Assembly (NCBI GenBank): GCA_032622095.1
Contig: CP136068.1
Span: forward strand, 4,379,314-4,443,313
Direction: 5' to 3'
From: Siphonodentalium dalli
Lineage: Eukaryota; Mollusca; Scaphopoda; Gadilida; Siphonodentaliidae
DNA: 64,000 nucleotides
Shown here: one piece after another, positions 1 through 9,898 of the stretch
Layout of the letters: each line of letters begins with the position of its first letter
How positions within the stretch are numbered: the stretch's first letter is position 1
Notes under the pieces: model-generated
Database searches by the model: none
Told to the model about the DNA's origin: nothing
Seen by the model: only the letters and a program-made list of their open reading frames with translations
Made by a program: the position numbers and the translations under genes

Positions 1-360
1 TTTCGACGCACATAAAAGAAATCAACCCGGTGCTTCCCGATTTCCATAAATAGTAAGAAAACAACAAAGTCCCATTTGTTGAAATTATAAGGCAATTGTC
101 GGGTATACATCACTATATTACCCCGAACAAATGCCAACCCAAGGAAAAGTCAAATAAGTGAGTTTTGATCCAAAAATATGACGGCATATTTTTGCATTAC
201 GAATACACGGCCGCCATTAAAATTAGACTGCAAGCTAAAAGGGAAATCCCCTATCGCAAATATAGAAGCAGATCGGTGCTCTCAATCTAGCCTGTGATTG
301 GCTGGGTTTCAACGATTCTGATTGGTTGCAACTTTGTGCCACCAGGTGCCCTGAGATGGG

Positions 361-367
361 TATAAAA
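361..367 (+). promoter_or_regulatory. TATA box of 5' LTR promoter
   Basis: TATAAAAGGAG lies about 40 to 65 bases after two ATTGG (reverse CCAAT) boxes. This is a normal pol II promoter layout and would start transcription near 390-395. The same site is at 6394-6400 in the 3' LTR. Confidence 0.7.
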
Positions 368-523
368 GGAGGTCTCAGACCGGAGAACCTCAGTTGGGTC
401 ACGGCTCAATTCAATGTAAGCTAGCTCGAAGCCTAAGAGCTCGAAGCAAAAGCTCGAATCTTTAAGATCGAAGCATAAAAGCTTAACTAATTAAGGTGTT
501 ACCCGAAGTGGTAAACCTTGGAA

Positions 524-797
524 GTGAATAGAGACTAAGTGGGCAGTTTTACGAGGTTAAAACTGACAAAGTCCTGCCACGGGCAGAACTTGAACAGACA
601 GTTAGCTGGAAACTGTCGGTCTCTATTGTGTTTACAGATTGGCAAGGCCAAGTCTGTGTAGTGTATAGAGACTAAGTGTGCAGTTTTACGAGGTTAAAAC
701 TGCCAAAGTCCTGCCACGGGCAGAACTTGAATAGACAGTTAGCTGGAAACTGTCAGTCTCTATTGGCCGGTTGAGAGGCCGAGACTAAGTCCCATTA
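524..797 (+). repeat. 137-bp direct duplication inside the LTR
   Basis: Two copies of a unit (from about 524 and from about 661) share 'agactaagt', 'cagttttacgaggttaaaac', 'cctgccacgggcag' and 'cagttagctggaaactg'. The last two motifs are short inverted repeats, so each unit could fold into stem-loops in the RNA leader. It lies downstream of the predicted transcription start, in R/U5. The same unit is at 6557-6830 in the 3' LTR. Confidence 0.7.
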
Positions 798-1004
798 GGT
801 ATAGGGAGGGGTATAGTGTAGTGTTTCCCTTGAGCACTTAGAAAAATAAGGGTGGTGGCAGCAACTTTATTTAGAATCAACCCAGACATTAAAATCCCCT
901 TGGGCGTCTGGGCGACCCACGAGTCGGAATCATATTCCTTTTTATGGCATGCAGTCGTTAGACCGCTCGGTTAGTTCATACCCCCGGTTGCATGTTACAT
1001 AAAG

Positions 1005-1022
1005 TGGTGGCAAGCGGTTGGG
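1005..1022 (+). other. Candidate primer binding site
   Basis: TGGTGGCAAGCGGTTGGG starts five bases after the LTR end, the usual place for a tRNA primer site, and begins with TGG, complementary to the CCA end of a tRNA. I could not fit it cleanly to a particular tRNA 3' end, so the primer is unknown. Confidence 0.45.
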
Positions 1023-1095
1023 ATTGATTGATTCTAAAAATAACTTGTTAGAATAGGTTAAGATTGATTTTTTTTTTAGTAGTAGTTGTAATTAA

Positions 1096-1353
1096 ATGTT
1101 GAAATTTGTTGAAATTCTATTTGAAATGGCTTCTGATATTCCGGTAGGTATTATGTTATTTGAAGACTTGTATGAAGCTTCTCAAAGTAATGAATATTGT
1201 GCATATATGGGCCTTGATGTTCTTGAATTTACAATGTGTGGAAATTTTTGTATTGCTTTCTTTTATCTTGAAGAATTAAATGAAGTAATCAGTCATTGTG
1301 ATCTCAGTAGTTACAATCACATCATTTTTCAAGCCTCAGAAATTGGATGTTAG
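1096..1353 (+). CDS. Small leader ORF, 85 aa, unknown
   Basis: This open frame lies between the primer site and gag, in a different frame from gag. The predicted peptide is acidic, with several Cys and Phe/Leu-rich stretches, and matches no family I know. It might be a leader peptide or chance. Nothing in the sequence shows translation. Confidence 0.2.
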   Translation: MLKFVEILFEMASDIPVGIMLFEDLYEASQSNEYCAYMGLDVLEFTMCGNFCIAFFYLEELNEVISHCDLSSYNHIIFQASEIGC

Positions 1354-1411
1354 GTAAACATCCAACTTCACTCAGATAATTTTGTTTATTGACAGTTGAT
1401 AATTATTAAGT

Positions 1412-4015
1412 ATGTCAGATAGCAATAGTAGCAATTCCTCCCATCTAATTCCTGTAACGGAGCACTTGTCTAGCCTTCGTGCCAAAGTTGCACAAATGAA
1501 GGATGGAAATGATAGACAATTAGATTTGGTGAGGGAAACAATACGAAGACACAAAGAGTCATGTCTTAGTGACAATGACAGTGAAGTGGTCTTTAAACCC
1601 CGTGGATTTGAGCATCAAGCTCACCACAGAAACGACTCCCAAGTAGAGCATGTGTATGAAGATGTAACTCTTCCACTAAGACCACATTCTGTTGCTTTTG
1701 GTGATCGGTTAAAACTCAACCAAAATGACATGCAACATGAAAATACAACTGTACCAATGACAAAATACTCAGAAGAGTATTATGACCCAATGAATCGTCC
1801 CCAAGAGACAAAGCCCGAACAAAGACTGAGAAAATACTCAGAAGAGTATTATGACCCGATGAATTGTCCTCAAGAGACAAAACCCGAACAAATACTGAGA
1901 AAATACTCAGAAGAGTATCATGTTCCATTGCATCGAGAGACAACACCCACACAAGGTGATTATGAGTCAAGGACTCAAACACAAAGTAATTTCCCTATAA
2001 AGTCGGTGGACTTCACAAAACATTCCAGGCTCCACGGTGAGCTGGATATGTTCAAAAGTTGCAGTGATGCAACAATGTCTCCGAAAGAACGTGAGCTGTC
2101 CCAACGACTTGAAAATATTGAAAAAGAGTTAAATTCAATGAGAGCAAATTCTTATAAGTCTAAACAGCCCAGTGATCATATACGATTCGAGGATGAGAAA
2201 CCAAGGAGGCCCCCTCGATATCAACCCACTGAAGCACAACGTGCTGATTATGTGGCCAGACCACATACTGACAAATCTAATCCTTCATTCCCCCAGAAAT
2301 TTCCCATACGTTCAGAAACTCCAACTAAAAATCCTGTGTTTGGTATTAAAAGTAAGTCGCATCAGAAGACTTCAACACCCTATCCACTGTATCCAGGTCA
2401 TGAAATGGATGCACAAGGTGACTTGTTTCGGATGAATGACCCATCCCAGGTACCTAATGTGCAAAATCCAGCCAAACAACCAATGAATCTCATTCAGAGA
2501 TTTCCCACACATAACCAAAATGATAATTTAAATTATGAGTCAAATTTTCGCAGCAGTAATGAAAACCCACATGGTGAGAACCGACCACCATATAACTACC
2601 CACCAATATCGCAACCCCCAATACAATATTCAATAAGTGGGATGAATCAAACCCGCCCAACAGTCATGCCATCTACATATGATGGTACCATCTCATGGAT
2701 GGACTACAGTGCACACTTTGACGCTTGTTCAAGATTGAACAGTTGGTCCATTGAAGAAAAAGGTCTTTATCTCGCTGTCTCGCTAAGAGGCCAGGCACAA
2801 GGTGTTCTGGGAGACATGCCCATAGGTATGGAGCGAGACTTTCAAACACTTGTAAGTGCAATCGAAGACAGATTTGCAGCTACAAATCAAACAGAACTCT
2901 TCAGAGTTCAATTACGAGAACGTCGCCAGAGGGCTGGTGACACACTCCCAGAGTTGGGACAGTCTATACGAAGACTCGCCAACCTTGCCTATAAGTCGGC
3001 CCCACTTGAAGTGAGGGACACCCTTGCCAAGGAGCAATTTATTGATGCCTTGTACGACTCAGAGATTCGTCTCAGAGTCAAACAAAGCAGGCCCCGATGT
3101 TTGAATGATGCCATTAGGCATGCAGTAGAACTGGAGACATTTGTCAAATCAGAAAAGAAACATCAATTTGCAAGACAAATTGACTTAGATACAGCTGCAT
3201 TATATTCAGTAACAGAGGAATCTAACACGAATGCGATCTTAGAAAAGATACAAAAATCTATAAAAGATTTACAAAGAGATGTGGATCATAAAATTGAGAA
3301 GTCTATAAAATCTATTGCTCTTCTACGAGCAGAAATAAGTGAAAGGCCACATGGGCAATCACCCAGTCAAAACCCTCAAATATATCACAGGCCTAATGAC
3401 ACAGCAAGGCTGTGCTACACGTGTCAGTCCCCTAACCACTTGAACAGAAATTGCCCAAACAGAAAATTTGACCCCAGGATTGATAGAAAATTTGAACCCC
3501 AGAATAATAATGGAAAATTTGACCACCAGAATGACAAAAGGTTTGACCCACAAAATGGTAGAAAATATGACCTTCCAAATATCCATAGGGATGTGACAGT
3601 AGTTGGTCAAAGGGAATCAGGATTATTTGTCAACTGCAAAGTCATGGGCAAGCCTGCACAATTTCTAGTGGACACTGGAGCTAGTGTTTCACTTATATCA
3701 ACTGAGCTGTACAACAGTATCAGTGATAGACCTCAGCCCGGCAAAACTCAAACCCCAGATTTGTACTCTGCCTCAGGAAATCTCATTCCAACTCAAGGCA
3801 CAGCCCTTTTCCCCATTGAGATAGGTGGAAAATTCATTCACCAAAGTATGGTAATATCAGAACTTAATGTTGCTGGTATTCTTGGAGTTGACATGATGAT
3901 CAAACATGAGTGCATAGTAGATGTACCTGGAAGAACATTTATCATGAATGGCCATGATGTTGAAATGCTCTGGAGGTCCAACAAAGGAAGCTATAGAGTA
4001 GCATTATCTCACTAA
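1412..4015 (+). CDS. Gag-protease polyprotein
   Basis: An intact 867-residue ORF. Residues about 118-175 hold three copies of a 23-24 residue repeat around KYSEEYYDPM. Residues about 425-570 look like a metazoan Ty3/gypsy-type retrotransposon capsid (Gag) domain. A CCHC zinc knuckle (C-X2-C-X4-H-X4-C, CYTC...H...C) lies near residues 668-681 and would bind element RNA. The C-terminal part carries the retropepsin motif LVDTGAS (near 751-757, catalytic Asp present) and the distal ILGVD motif (near 823-827), so it should be an aspartic protease that cleaves Gag. Translation stops right after the protease at TAA. No pol frame follows, by either fusion or frameshift. The absence of any stop in 2.6 kb agrees with recent activity. 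Confidence 0.85.
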   Translation: MSDSNSSNSSHLIPVTEHLSSLRAKVAQMKDGNDRQLDLVRETIRRHKESCLSDNDSEVVFKPRGFEHQAHHRNDSQVEHVYEDVTLPLRPHSVAFGDRLKLNQNDMQHENTTVPMTKYSEEYYDPMNRPQETKPEQRLRKYSEEYYDPMNCPQETKPEQILRKYSEEYHVPLHRETTPTQGDYESRTQTQSNFPIKSVDFTKHSRLHGELDMFKSCSDATMSPKERELSQRLENIEKELNSMRANSYKSKQPSDHIRFEDEKPRRPPRYQPTEAQRADYVARPHTDKSNPSFPQKFPIRSETPTKNPVFGIKSKSHQKTSTPYPLYPGHEMDAQGDLFRMNDPSQVPNVQNPAKQPMNLIQRFPTHNQNDNLNYESNFRSSNENPHGENRPPYNYPPISQPPIQYSISGMNQTRPTVMPSTYDGTISWMDYSAHFDACSRLNSWSIEEKGLYLAVSLRGQAQGVLGDMPIGMERDFQTLVSAIEDRFAATNQTELFRVQLRERRQRAGDTLPELGQSIRRLANLAYKSAPLEVRDTLAKEQFIDALYDSEIRLRVKQSRPRCLNDAIRHAVELETFVKSEKKHQFARQIDLDTAALYSVTEESNTNAILEKIQKSIKDLQRDVDHKIEKSIKSIALLRAEISERPHGQSPSQNPQIYHRPNDTARLCYTCQSPNHLNRNCPNRKFDPRIDRKFEPQNNNGKFDHQNDKRFDPQNGRKYDLPNIHRDVTVVGQRESGLFVNCKVMGKPAQFLVDTGASVSLISTELYNSISDRPQPGKTQTPDLYSASGNLIPTQGTALFPIEIGGKFIHQSMVISELNVAGILGVDMMIKHECIVDVPGRTFIMNGHDVEMLWRSNKGSYRVALSH

Positions 4016-4822
4016 AGTGTAAATACTGATTAAATCATTGTTTGTATAAAATTATTGTGTTCTTTATATATATTGTGTAAAGGGAAGTGGTGACTATCTG
4101 GGGGAGCATCGAGTCCCAGATGGTCAGAGCTTAAATGCAAACACAACCCCTTGGTGCTATTTGCAGGAATAGCACCATGACTAGATGTCGAGGGATGGGC
4201 GTGCCCTCGTAAAATGGCTGTGCCGTGTTCAGGAAAGTAACCCCCTGAGCACGTTAAAAATCCACTGCGATGTTTCGTGGTAAGAGTAGGCCGGCTTGCT
4301 GGCCCGTCCAGTGATAAAAAACCTGCACAAATCTGAACCCGATCCAAATATTCTTTGGCTTACACCTAGTTGAAATCTGTTTAAAAACCACGAATTGATC
4401 GAAGTTGAAGATGTTGAAATTGTTGCAACCAATCAGACTTCCTTGAATAACTTGTTTATGTTTTTGCATTTATTCATCAAATTTTCTTTAAAAATAGTTA
4501 AAAGTCATTGAATCTAATACGAATGCCTTACCACCGTGGTCTATGCAAAAAGACTATCACAGTTTCATTGACTGAATCAATAAAATCAATTTGCCAAAGT
4601 ACCGGTACTGCCCAATTACTGGACTTCAACAATAGGTGCAGTCCTCACATGAACTCTCTCGAGTTTTCCCATATAAGGCATCCAGCTCAAACTTTCGCCT
4701 TGTACTATCATGCCATTCTTTTCTGTTGATGACGCCTTCATGAATAAAGTTGAAAGCGAGACTGAACGTCATCTTGATTTATCAAGTGACAAATTATCTT
4801 TCTCAGAGCTTATCACCATGAT
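4016..4822. other. Non-coding interior after gag-pro
   Basis: This is where pol should stand in an autonomous relative. Only short unrelated frames are present (for example 4508-4729 and 4710-4895), with no RT, RNase H or integrase motif on either strand. Confidence 0.6.
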
Positions 4823-5460
4823 CTTTTCAAATGGCATTTCTATATCATTCTCCCCGGAAGATCACTACTATTTTAAATTTGGACTTGGACATTAAGCCGC
4901 GAGAATCCAGGCATTGTATCAGTGTCATGCGACCTTAGGCAGACCTCCTTCCAAAAGCCAGATAGTAACATTTTCCCAAGCTCTTTTCAAATGGCATTTC
5001 TATATCATTCTCCCCGGAAGATCACTACTATTTTAAATTTGGACTTGGACATTAAGCCGCGAGAATCCAGGCATTGTATCAGTGTCATGCGACCTTAGGC
5101 AGACCTCCTTCCAAAAGCCAGATAGTAACATTTTCCCAAGCTCTTTTCAAATGGCATTTCTATATCATTCTCCCCGGAAGATCACTACTATTTTAAATTT
5201 GGACTTGGACATTAAGCCGCGAGAATCCAGGCATTGTATCAGTGTCATGCGACCTTAGGCAGACCTCCTTCCAAAAGCCAGATAGTAACATTTTCCCAAG
5301 CTCTTTTCAAATGGCATTTCTATATCATTCTCCCAGGAAGATTACTACTATTTTAAATTTGGACTTGGACATTAAGCCGCGAGAATCCAGGCATTGTATC
5401 AGTGTCATGCGACCTTAGGCAGACCTCCTTCCAAAAGTCAGATAGTACCATCTGTCCAAG
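4823..5460 (+). repeat. 160-bp tandem repeat, four copies
   Basis: Units begin at 4823, 4983, 5143 and 5303 with 'cttttcaaatggcatttc', an exact period of 160. The first three are almost identical. The fourth has scattered changes. Their near identity suggests recent amplification. They lie inside the retrotransposon where pol is missing. Confidence 0.9.
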
Positions 5461-5659
5461 CTATCTGTCAACAGATAAATATCCTCAGTTTGCAATAAAA
5501 GATTTTCCGCATGCAGGGACGCATGCATTTTCGAAGGCGTGGGTGGTGTGACGAGCACAGGATTCACATACGATCCGGCAACAAGTTGCACACAAGCTGC
5601 AAGTCCCGACTAAAAGTCACTTCCTGTTTACGTGTCAGACAAAATCATCTTGACAAGAA
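5461..5659. other. Element interior before the 3' LTR
   Basis: No gene is seen here. The stretch just before 5660 (gacaagaa) is purine-rich and could be the polypurine tract, but it is short and contains a C. Confidence 0.3.
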
Positions 5660-7032
5660 TGTAATTATGCGGAGCACAGATCCATCACACAAATATCGTT
5701 CCAATAAGCTATACATATTATATTAACCCAAATTATATTCCCCCACATTCAGATCATATCAGGACACATTTAGAAGCATTTATTTGGAAGTTTTGAGGTC
5801 GCACATTTATGTATTTAACATTGAAGCGAGTGCGTCTCCGGCAATGTCGGAAGCTTTTTGGCCTGCGACCTCGGTTATCACAAATAGCGAATTTTCACAT
5901 CAAAATGGTAACTTCCCATGATATATGGTTGTTATGCCTATAACAATCATATATCAATGCACCCCTCCACAATTATCCAAACCCTGGAAAAGTTCGGGAA
6001 AGTCAAATATATTCAATTATAAAACACCCCAAATTTCGACGCACATAAAAGAAATCAACCCGGTGCTTCCCGATTTCCATAAATAGTAAGAAAACAACAA
6101 AGTCCCATTTGTTGAAATTATAAGGCAATTGTCGGGTATACATCACTATATTACCCCGAACAAATGCCAACCCAAGGAAAAGTCAAATAAGTGAGTTTTG
6201 ATCCAAAAATATGACGGCATATTTTTGCATTACGAATACACGGCCGCCATTAAAATTAGACTGCAAGCTAAAAGGGAAATCCCCTATCGCAAATATAGAA
6301 GCAGATCGGTGCTCTCAATCTAGCCTGTGATTGGCTGGGTTTCAACGATTCTGATTGGTTGCAACTTTGTGCCACCAGGTGCCCTGAGATGGGTATAAAA
6401 GGAGGTCTCAGACCGGAGAACCTCAGTTGGGTCACGGCTCAATTCAATGTAAGCTAGCTCGAAGCCTAAGAGCTCGAAGCAAAAGCTCGAATCTTTAAGA
6501 TCGAAGCATAAAAGCTTAACTAATTAAGGTGTTACCCGAAGTGGTAAACCTTGGAAGTGAATAGAGACTAAGTGGGCAGTTTTACGAGGTTAAAACTGAC
6601 AAAGTCCTGCCACGGGCAGAACTTGAACAGACAGTTAGCTGGAAACTGTCGGTCTCTATTGTGTTTACAGATTGGCAAGGCCAAGTCTGTGTAGTGTATA
6701 GAGACTAAGTGTGCAGTTTTACGAGGTTAAAACTGCCAAAGTCCTGCCACGGGCAGAACTTGAATAGACAGTTAGCTGGAAACTGTCAGTCTCTATTGGC
6801 CGGTTGAGAGGCCGAGACTAAGTCCCATTAGGTATAGGGAGGGGTATAGTGTAGTGTTTCCCTTGAGCACTTAGAAAAATAAGGGTGGTGGCAGCAACTT
6901 TATTTAGAATCAACCCAGACATTAAAATCCCCTTGGGCGTCTGGGCGACCCACGAGTCGGAATCATATTCCTTTTTATGGCATGCAGTCGTTAGACCGCT
7001 CGGTTAGTTCATACCCCCGGTTGCATGTTACA
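5660..7032 (+). repeat. 3' LTR (start inferred)
   Basis: The end at 7032 is fixed by divergence from the 5' LTR. The start is inferred: TGTAA at 5660-5664 is the inverted complement of the terminal TTACA and follows a purine-rich stretch, giving about 1373 bp. 6034-7032 matches the 5' copy. Another start between 5660 and 6033 is possible. A palindrome (tgatatatg...catatatca) lies near 5920-5957. Confidence 0.6.
6394..6400 (+). promoter_or_regulatory. TATA box of 3' LTR
   Basis: Same site as 361-367. In this copy it would drive transcription out of the element towards the LINE ORF1 at 7123. Confidence 0.55.
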
Positions 7033-7122
7033 TGGACAACACACTGTGTCAACACAAAGTGATTGGATTTCATTTAGCTGTGTCGGTACAGTGACAGTCG
7101 GAGCAAAGGGCAAAACAAGCAG

Positions 7123-7917
7123 ATGGGTCCGAAAAAATCAACAAAAGATAACTTAGCAAAAGATCATGAGAAACGCAGAGAAATTTTAACCAAACAAAAA
7201 CGCCACGAAAAATCAGATAGTATGGAAGACCCGGAACCAGACGCCAAGCGCCAAACAACAGGGGCAGATGCCGACACTGACGCTGAATCTATTTTCACAG
7301 AAGATATGGGTTTAGTTGACTGCATGAAAATCGTGTTCAAAACGATGAACGTAATAAAACAACAGATGATAAAAAAAAATGATATAACAAAAATAAAGGA
7401 AGAGGTACATGCAGAAATAGTAACTGAATTGAATCAGAAGTGGGAAGCCAGGTTCGAAATAATGGAAAACAAGATAACAGAATTTGATAACTTCCAGCTG
7501 GAGATGGAAAATAAAAGGGAACAATGGGACGAGGAGAAAACAGAAATGATGGAAAACATGGATAAACTCAAAGAGGAAAACAAAACTCTGTCGGAAACAG
7601 TCAGTTCACAAACATATAAATTGAACGACTTGGAGCAACAGACACGCAATGACAGTGTTAGACTTATAGGCTTGCACGAAGAAGATGGGGAAACCAACGA
7701 CCAGTGCATTGAGAAAACCTTGGATTTTCTTGTGAATAAACTAGGTGCAAAACTAACGATCAAGGATATCTCTATAGCTCATCGACTCCCAAAATCTGAA
7801 AAAATGACATATAGGCCAGTAATAATAAAATTCACATCGAGAATGGCGAAACTGGCTGTAGCATCCATCCGAGAGAAACAAAAGTATAGTACATCAGGAA
7901 GATTTATAGGTTTGTGA
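7123..7917 (+). pseudogene. LINE ORF1 protein, C-terminus cut
   Basis: A 264-residue frame. After a Lys-rich, disordered start comes a long coiled coil (about residues 75-185) rich in Glu, Lys and Asn, then an RRM-like region of the kind seen in L1-type ORF1 proteins (RLIGLHEE near 184-191, then ISIAHRLP and RPVIIKF). Such proteins bind the element RNA as trimers. The frame runs into the repeat starting at 7914 (gtgaagttgg) and stops there, so the natural C-terminus is lost or displaced. The first ATG follows a short leader and fits the usual start. Confidence 0.7.
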
Positions 7918-8210
7918 AGTTGGTTTGACATTGGACGTTCAACAAAAACGATCTAAACACCGCATATTTGCAGATGAAAATTAGTGTGAAGTTGGTTTGA
8001 CATTGGACGTTCAACACTGTGGATCTAAAAAGGGGTTACCGGCAGATGACTCGAATCGTACATATATAGGCACAGGTAGAACCGCTTTGTTTCGGTCCAA
8101 GCGGTATTGCGTGGGAATAATCTATGCTCCATAGGATTTCCCTACCGAAATTTCAAGGTTATTGGTTTTGCCTCTACCCTCTGCACTCACGGCGAACTTT
8201 AGACAGAATT
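7914..8210. repeat. Inserted repeat block, first copy
   Basis: A 30-bp motif 'gtgaagttggtttgacattg...' occurs at 7914-7943 and again at 7986-8015. From about 8000 to 8210 follows a block that recurs at 8762-8978. The block cuts ORF1 of the LINE. Confidence 0.75.
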
Positions 8211-8409
8211 TTCTAAGTCGAACGTCCATTTGTTTACCTTTCGAAAGACATTCAAACAGACATTCAAATATATGCTTCTGGCCCAATTATAGGGCCGTTT
8301 CGGGTGCCATGGGCGTACCCGGATGTGTAACGAATGAAAATCATCGGCATATCATAATGCTTGCAGTTTGGGAGATAATGGGGGTGATCAAATATTTGGG
8401 AATATCACT

Positions 8410-8623
8410 GTGAAGTTGGACGGACGTTGGACGTTCGTGGACATTCGCGACACGGTCTGTTTTCAATGAAATACCATAGACTCGCATTTGTTGATATGAC
8501 TAACAGCTGCCTTGTGCCCACACAACTCTTATTTAAAAAAATCACCCTCCTTGCAAACATATTTCCATGCAAATAATCAAATTGTTGAATGTCCACGAAC
8601 GTCCAACGTCCGTCTAACTTCAC
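8410..8623. mobile_element. MITE copy 1, 214 bp
   Basis: It starts GTGAAGTTGGACGGACGTTG and ends with the near-perfect reverse complement (CAACGTCCGTCTAACTTCAC), giving inverted repeats of about 37 bp. It has no coding capacity. The superfamily is unclear because I see no convincing target duplication. Confidence 0.8.
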
Positions 8624-8761
8624 AGCACAATTTCCACAAAAAAAAAAACGCAGTTTCCAGTTTGCACCAGGAGACTTCTCTTGACCTAATTCGCGCTCTC
8701 AAACAGACAAATTAAAAAAAAAATTTAAGAGAATTTTCCGAATGTTTTTTACTTTGAAAAA

Positions 8762-8978
8762 CATTGGACGTTGGACGTTCAACACTGTGGATCTAAAAAG
8801 GGGTTACCGGCAGATGACTCGAATCGCACATATATAGGCACAGGTAGAACCGCTTTGTTTCGGTCCAAGCGGTATTGCGTGGGAATAATCTATGCTCCAT
8901 AGGATTTCCCTACAGAAATTTCAATGTTATTGGTTTTGCCTCTACCCTCTGCACTCACGGCGAACTTTAGACAGAATT
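8762..8978. repeat. Repeat block, second copy
   Basis: Near-identical to 8000-8210 (ctgtggatct...agacagaatt) with a few substitutions. The first copy continues past agacagaatt with other sequence, while here the MITE begins immediately. Confidence 0.8.
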
Positions 8979-9190
8979 GAAGTTGGACGGACGTTGGACG
9001 TTCGTGGACATTCGCGACACGGTCTGTTTTCAATGAAATACCATAGACTCGCATTTATTGATATGACTAACAGCTGCCTTGTGCCCACACAACTCTTATT
9101 TAAAAAAATCACCCTCCTTGCAAACATATTTCCATGCAAATAATCAAATTGTTGAATGTCCACGAACGTCCAACGTCCGTCTAACTTCAC
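8978..9190. mobile_element. MITE copy 2, 213 bp
   Basis: Same element as 8410-8623 at a constant offset of 567, nearly identical. Both copies are followed by 'agcacaatttcca' and an A-run, so the pair arose by segmental duplication or both ended in the same larger repeat. Confidence 0.8.
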
Positions 9191-9898
9191 AGCACAATTT
9201 CCAAAAAAAAAAAAATGAAATATTAAAAAGAAAGAATTTATGAAAAGCCCTGAAGCTATCGACAGGCTTTAGTTGTAGACATTAATTTACAGGATAGGAG
9301 AGATAACTATCTGTCACTGACACAAATTAGAATCTATTATACAGATGGAGTTATTCCTCTTGAATTGTTTCTTTAACGGTTAAGCCTCACATTACCTACA
9401 TTAATATTTTGAAATCCCGCAATTAATGTTCGGTTTTTGAATGCTGGATGAACAACAACTGTACAATGCATATATATACCCAATTACGATCTGACTTTAC
9501 ACTTAAAAATAATAAATATGATCATTCAATTACACTTAAATGATATACATGCAGCGGATTATCACTGCGGCGTGATCGGTGCCACCAGTGGCGATGGATA
9601 CGTAATTTTATCTGCTTCCTGGCAGGATCCGTTCGACCTATTATTTCACATGCATTGCCACTGGTGGCACACATCATGTTGCGTTGGTGGTCTTTTGTAC
9701 TAAAACACCCATGAATCCCATGTTAACAATGAGTTATTTTTATTCTATTTTGTTTGTGATTTTTGTTAATAACTTACTTACTTATCATTTCAGTCAGTAT
9801 TAGTGTACTTGCCGATAATCATGCTGCTGGTTACTATGATCTAATTAAATCCGATTTGTCTGTTGGGTGCAACATAATACAGGTAGTTCACATTCCAA
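9191..9898. other. Gap between MITE and LINE ORF2
   Basis: No gene is recognised. A 14-bp inverted repeat, gtgccaccagtggc at 9579-9592 and its complement at 9657-9670, could form a hairpin. The rest is AT-rich and may include the 5' part of ORF2 in decayed form. Confidence 0.4.

Larger units (their letters stand above)
1..999 (+). repeat. 5' LTR, left part missing
   Basis: This matches the 3' LTR and ends in GTTACA at 999, after which the two copies diverge. It holds two inverted CCAAT boxes (ATTGG near 298 and 323), a TATA box and a duplicated 137-bp unit. If the 3' LTR begins at 5660, about 373 bases of this copy lie outside the window. Confidence 0.85.
1..7032 (+). mobile_element. LTR retrotransposon encoding only Gag-protease
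   Basis: The sequence at 1-999 recurs at 6034-7032 with a constant offset of 6033, so I see no insertion or deletion, and the lines I compared are identical. These are the two LTRs of one element whose left end lies before the window. The interior has one long ORF (1412-4015) with Gag, zinc knuckle and retropepsin motifs. No reverse transcriptase, RNase H or integrase can be found in the 2 kb after it. It is therefore probably a non-autonomous element moved by the polymerase of a related element. LTR identity points to recent insertion. A host target duplication cannot be checked because the left flank is missing. Confidence 0.85.

Noticed and set aside
4030-4469. Overlapping minus frames of 67-105 codons after gag
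   Set aside because: No domain, antisense to the retrotransposon, composition like chance frames.
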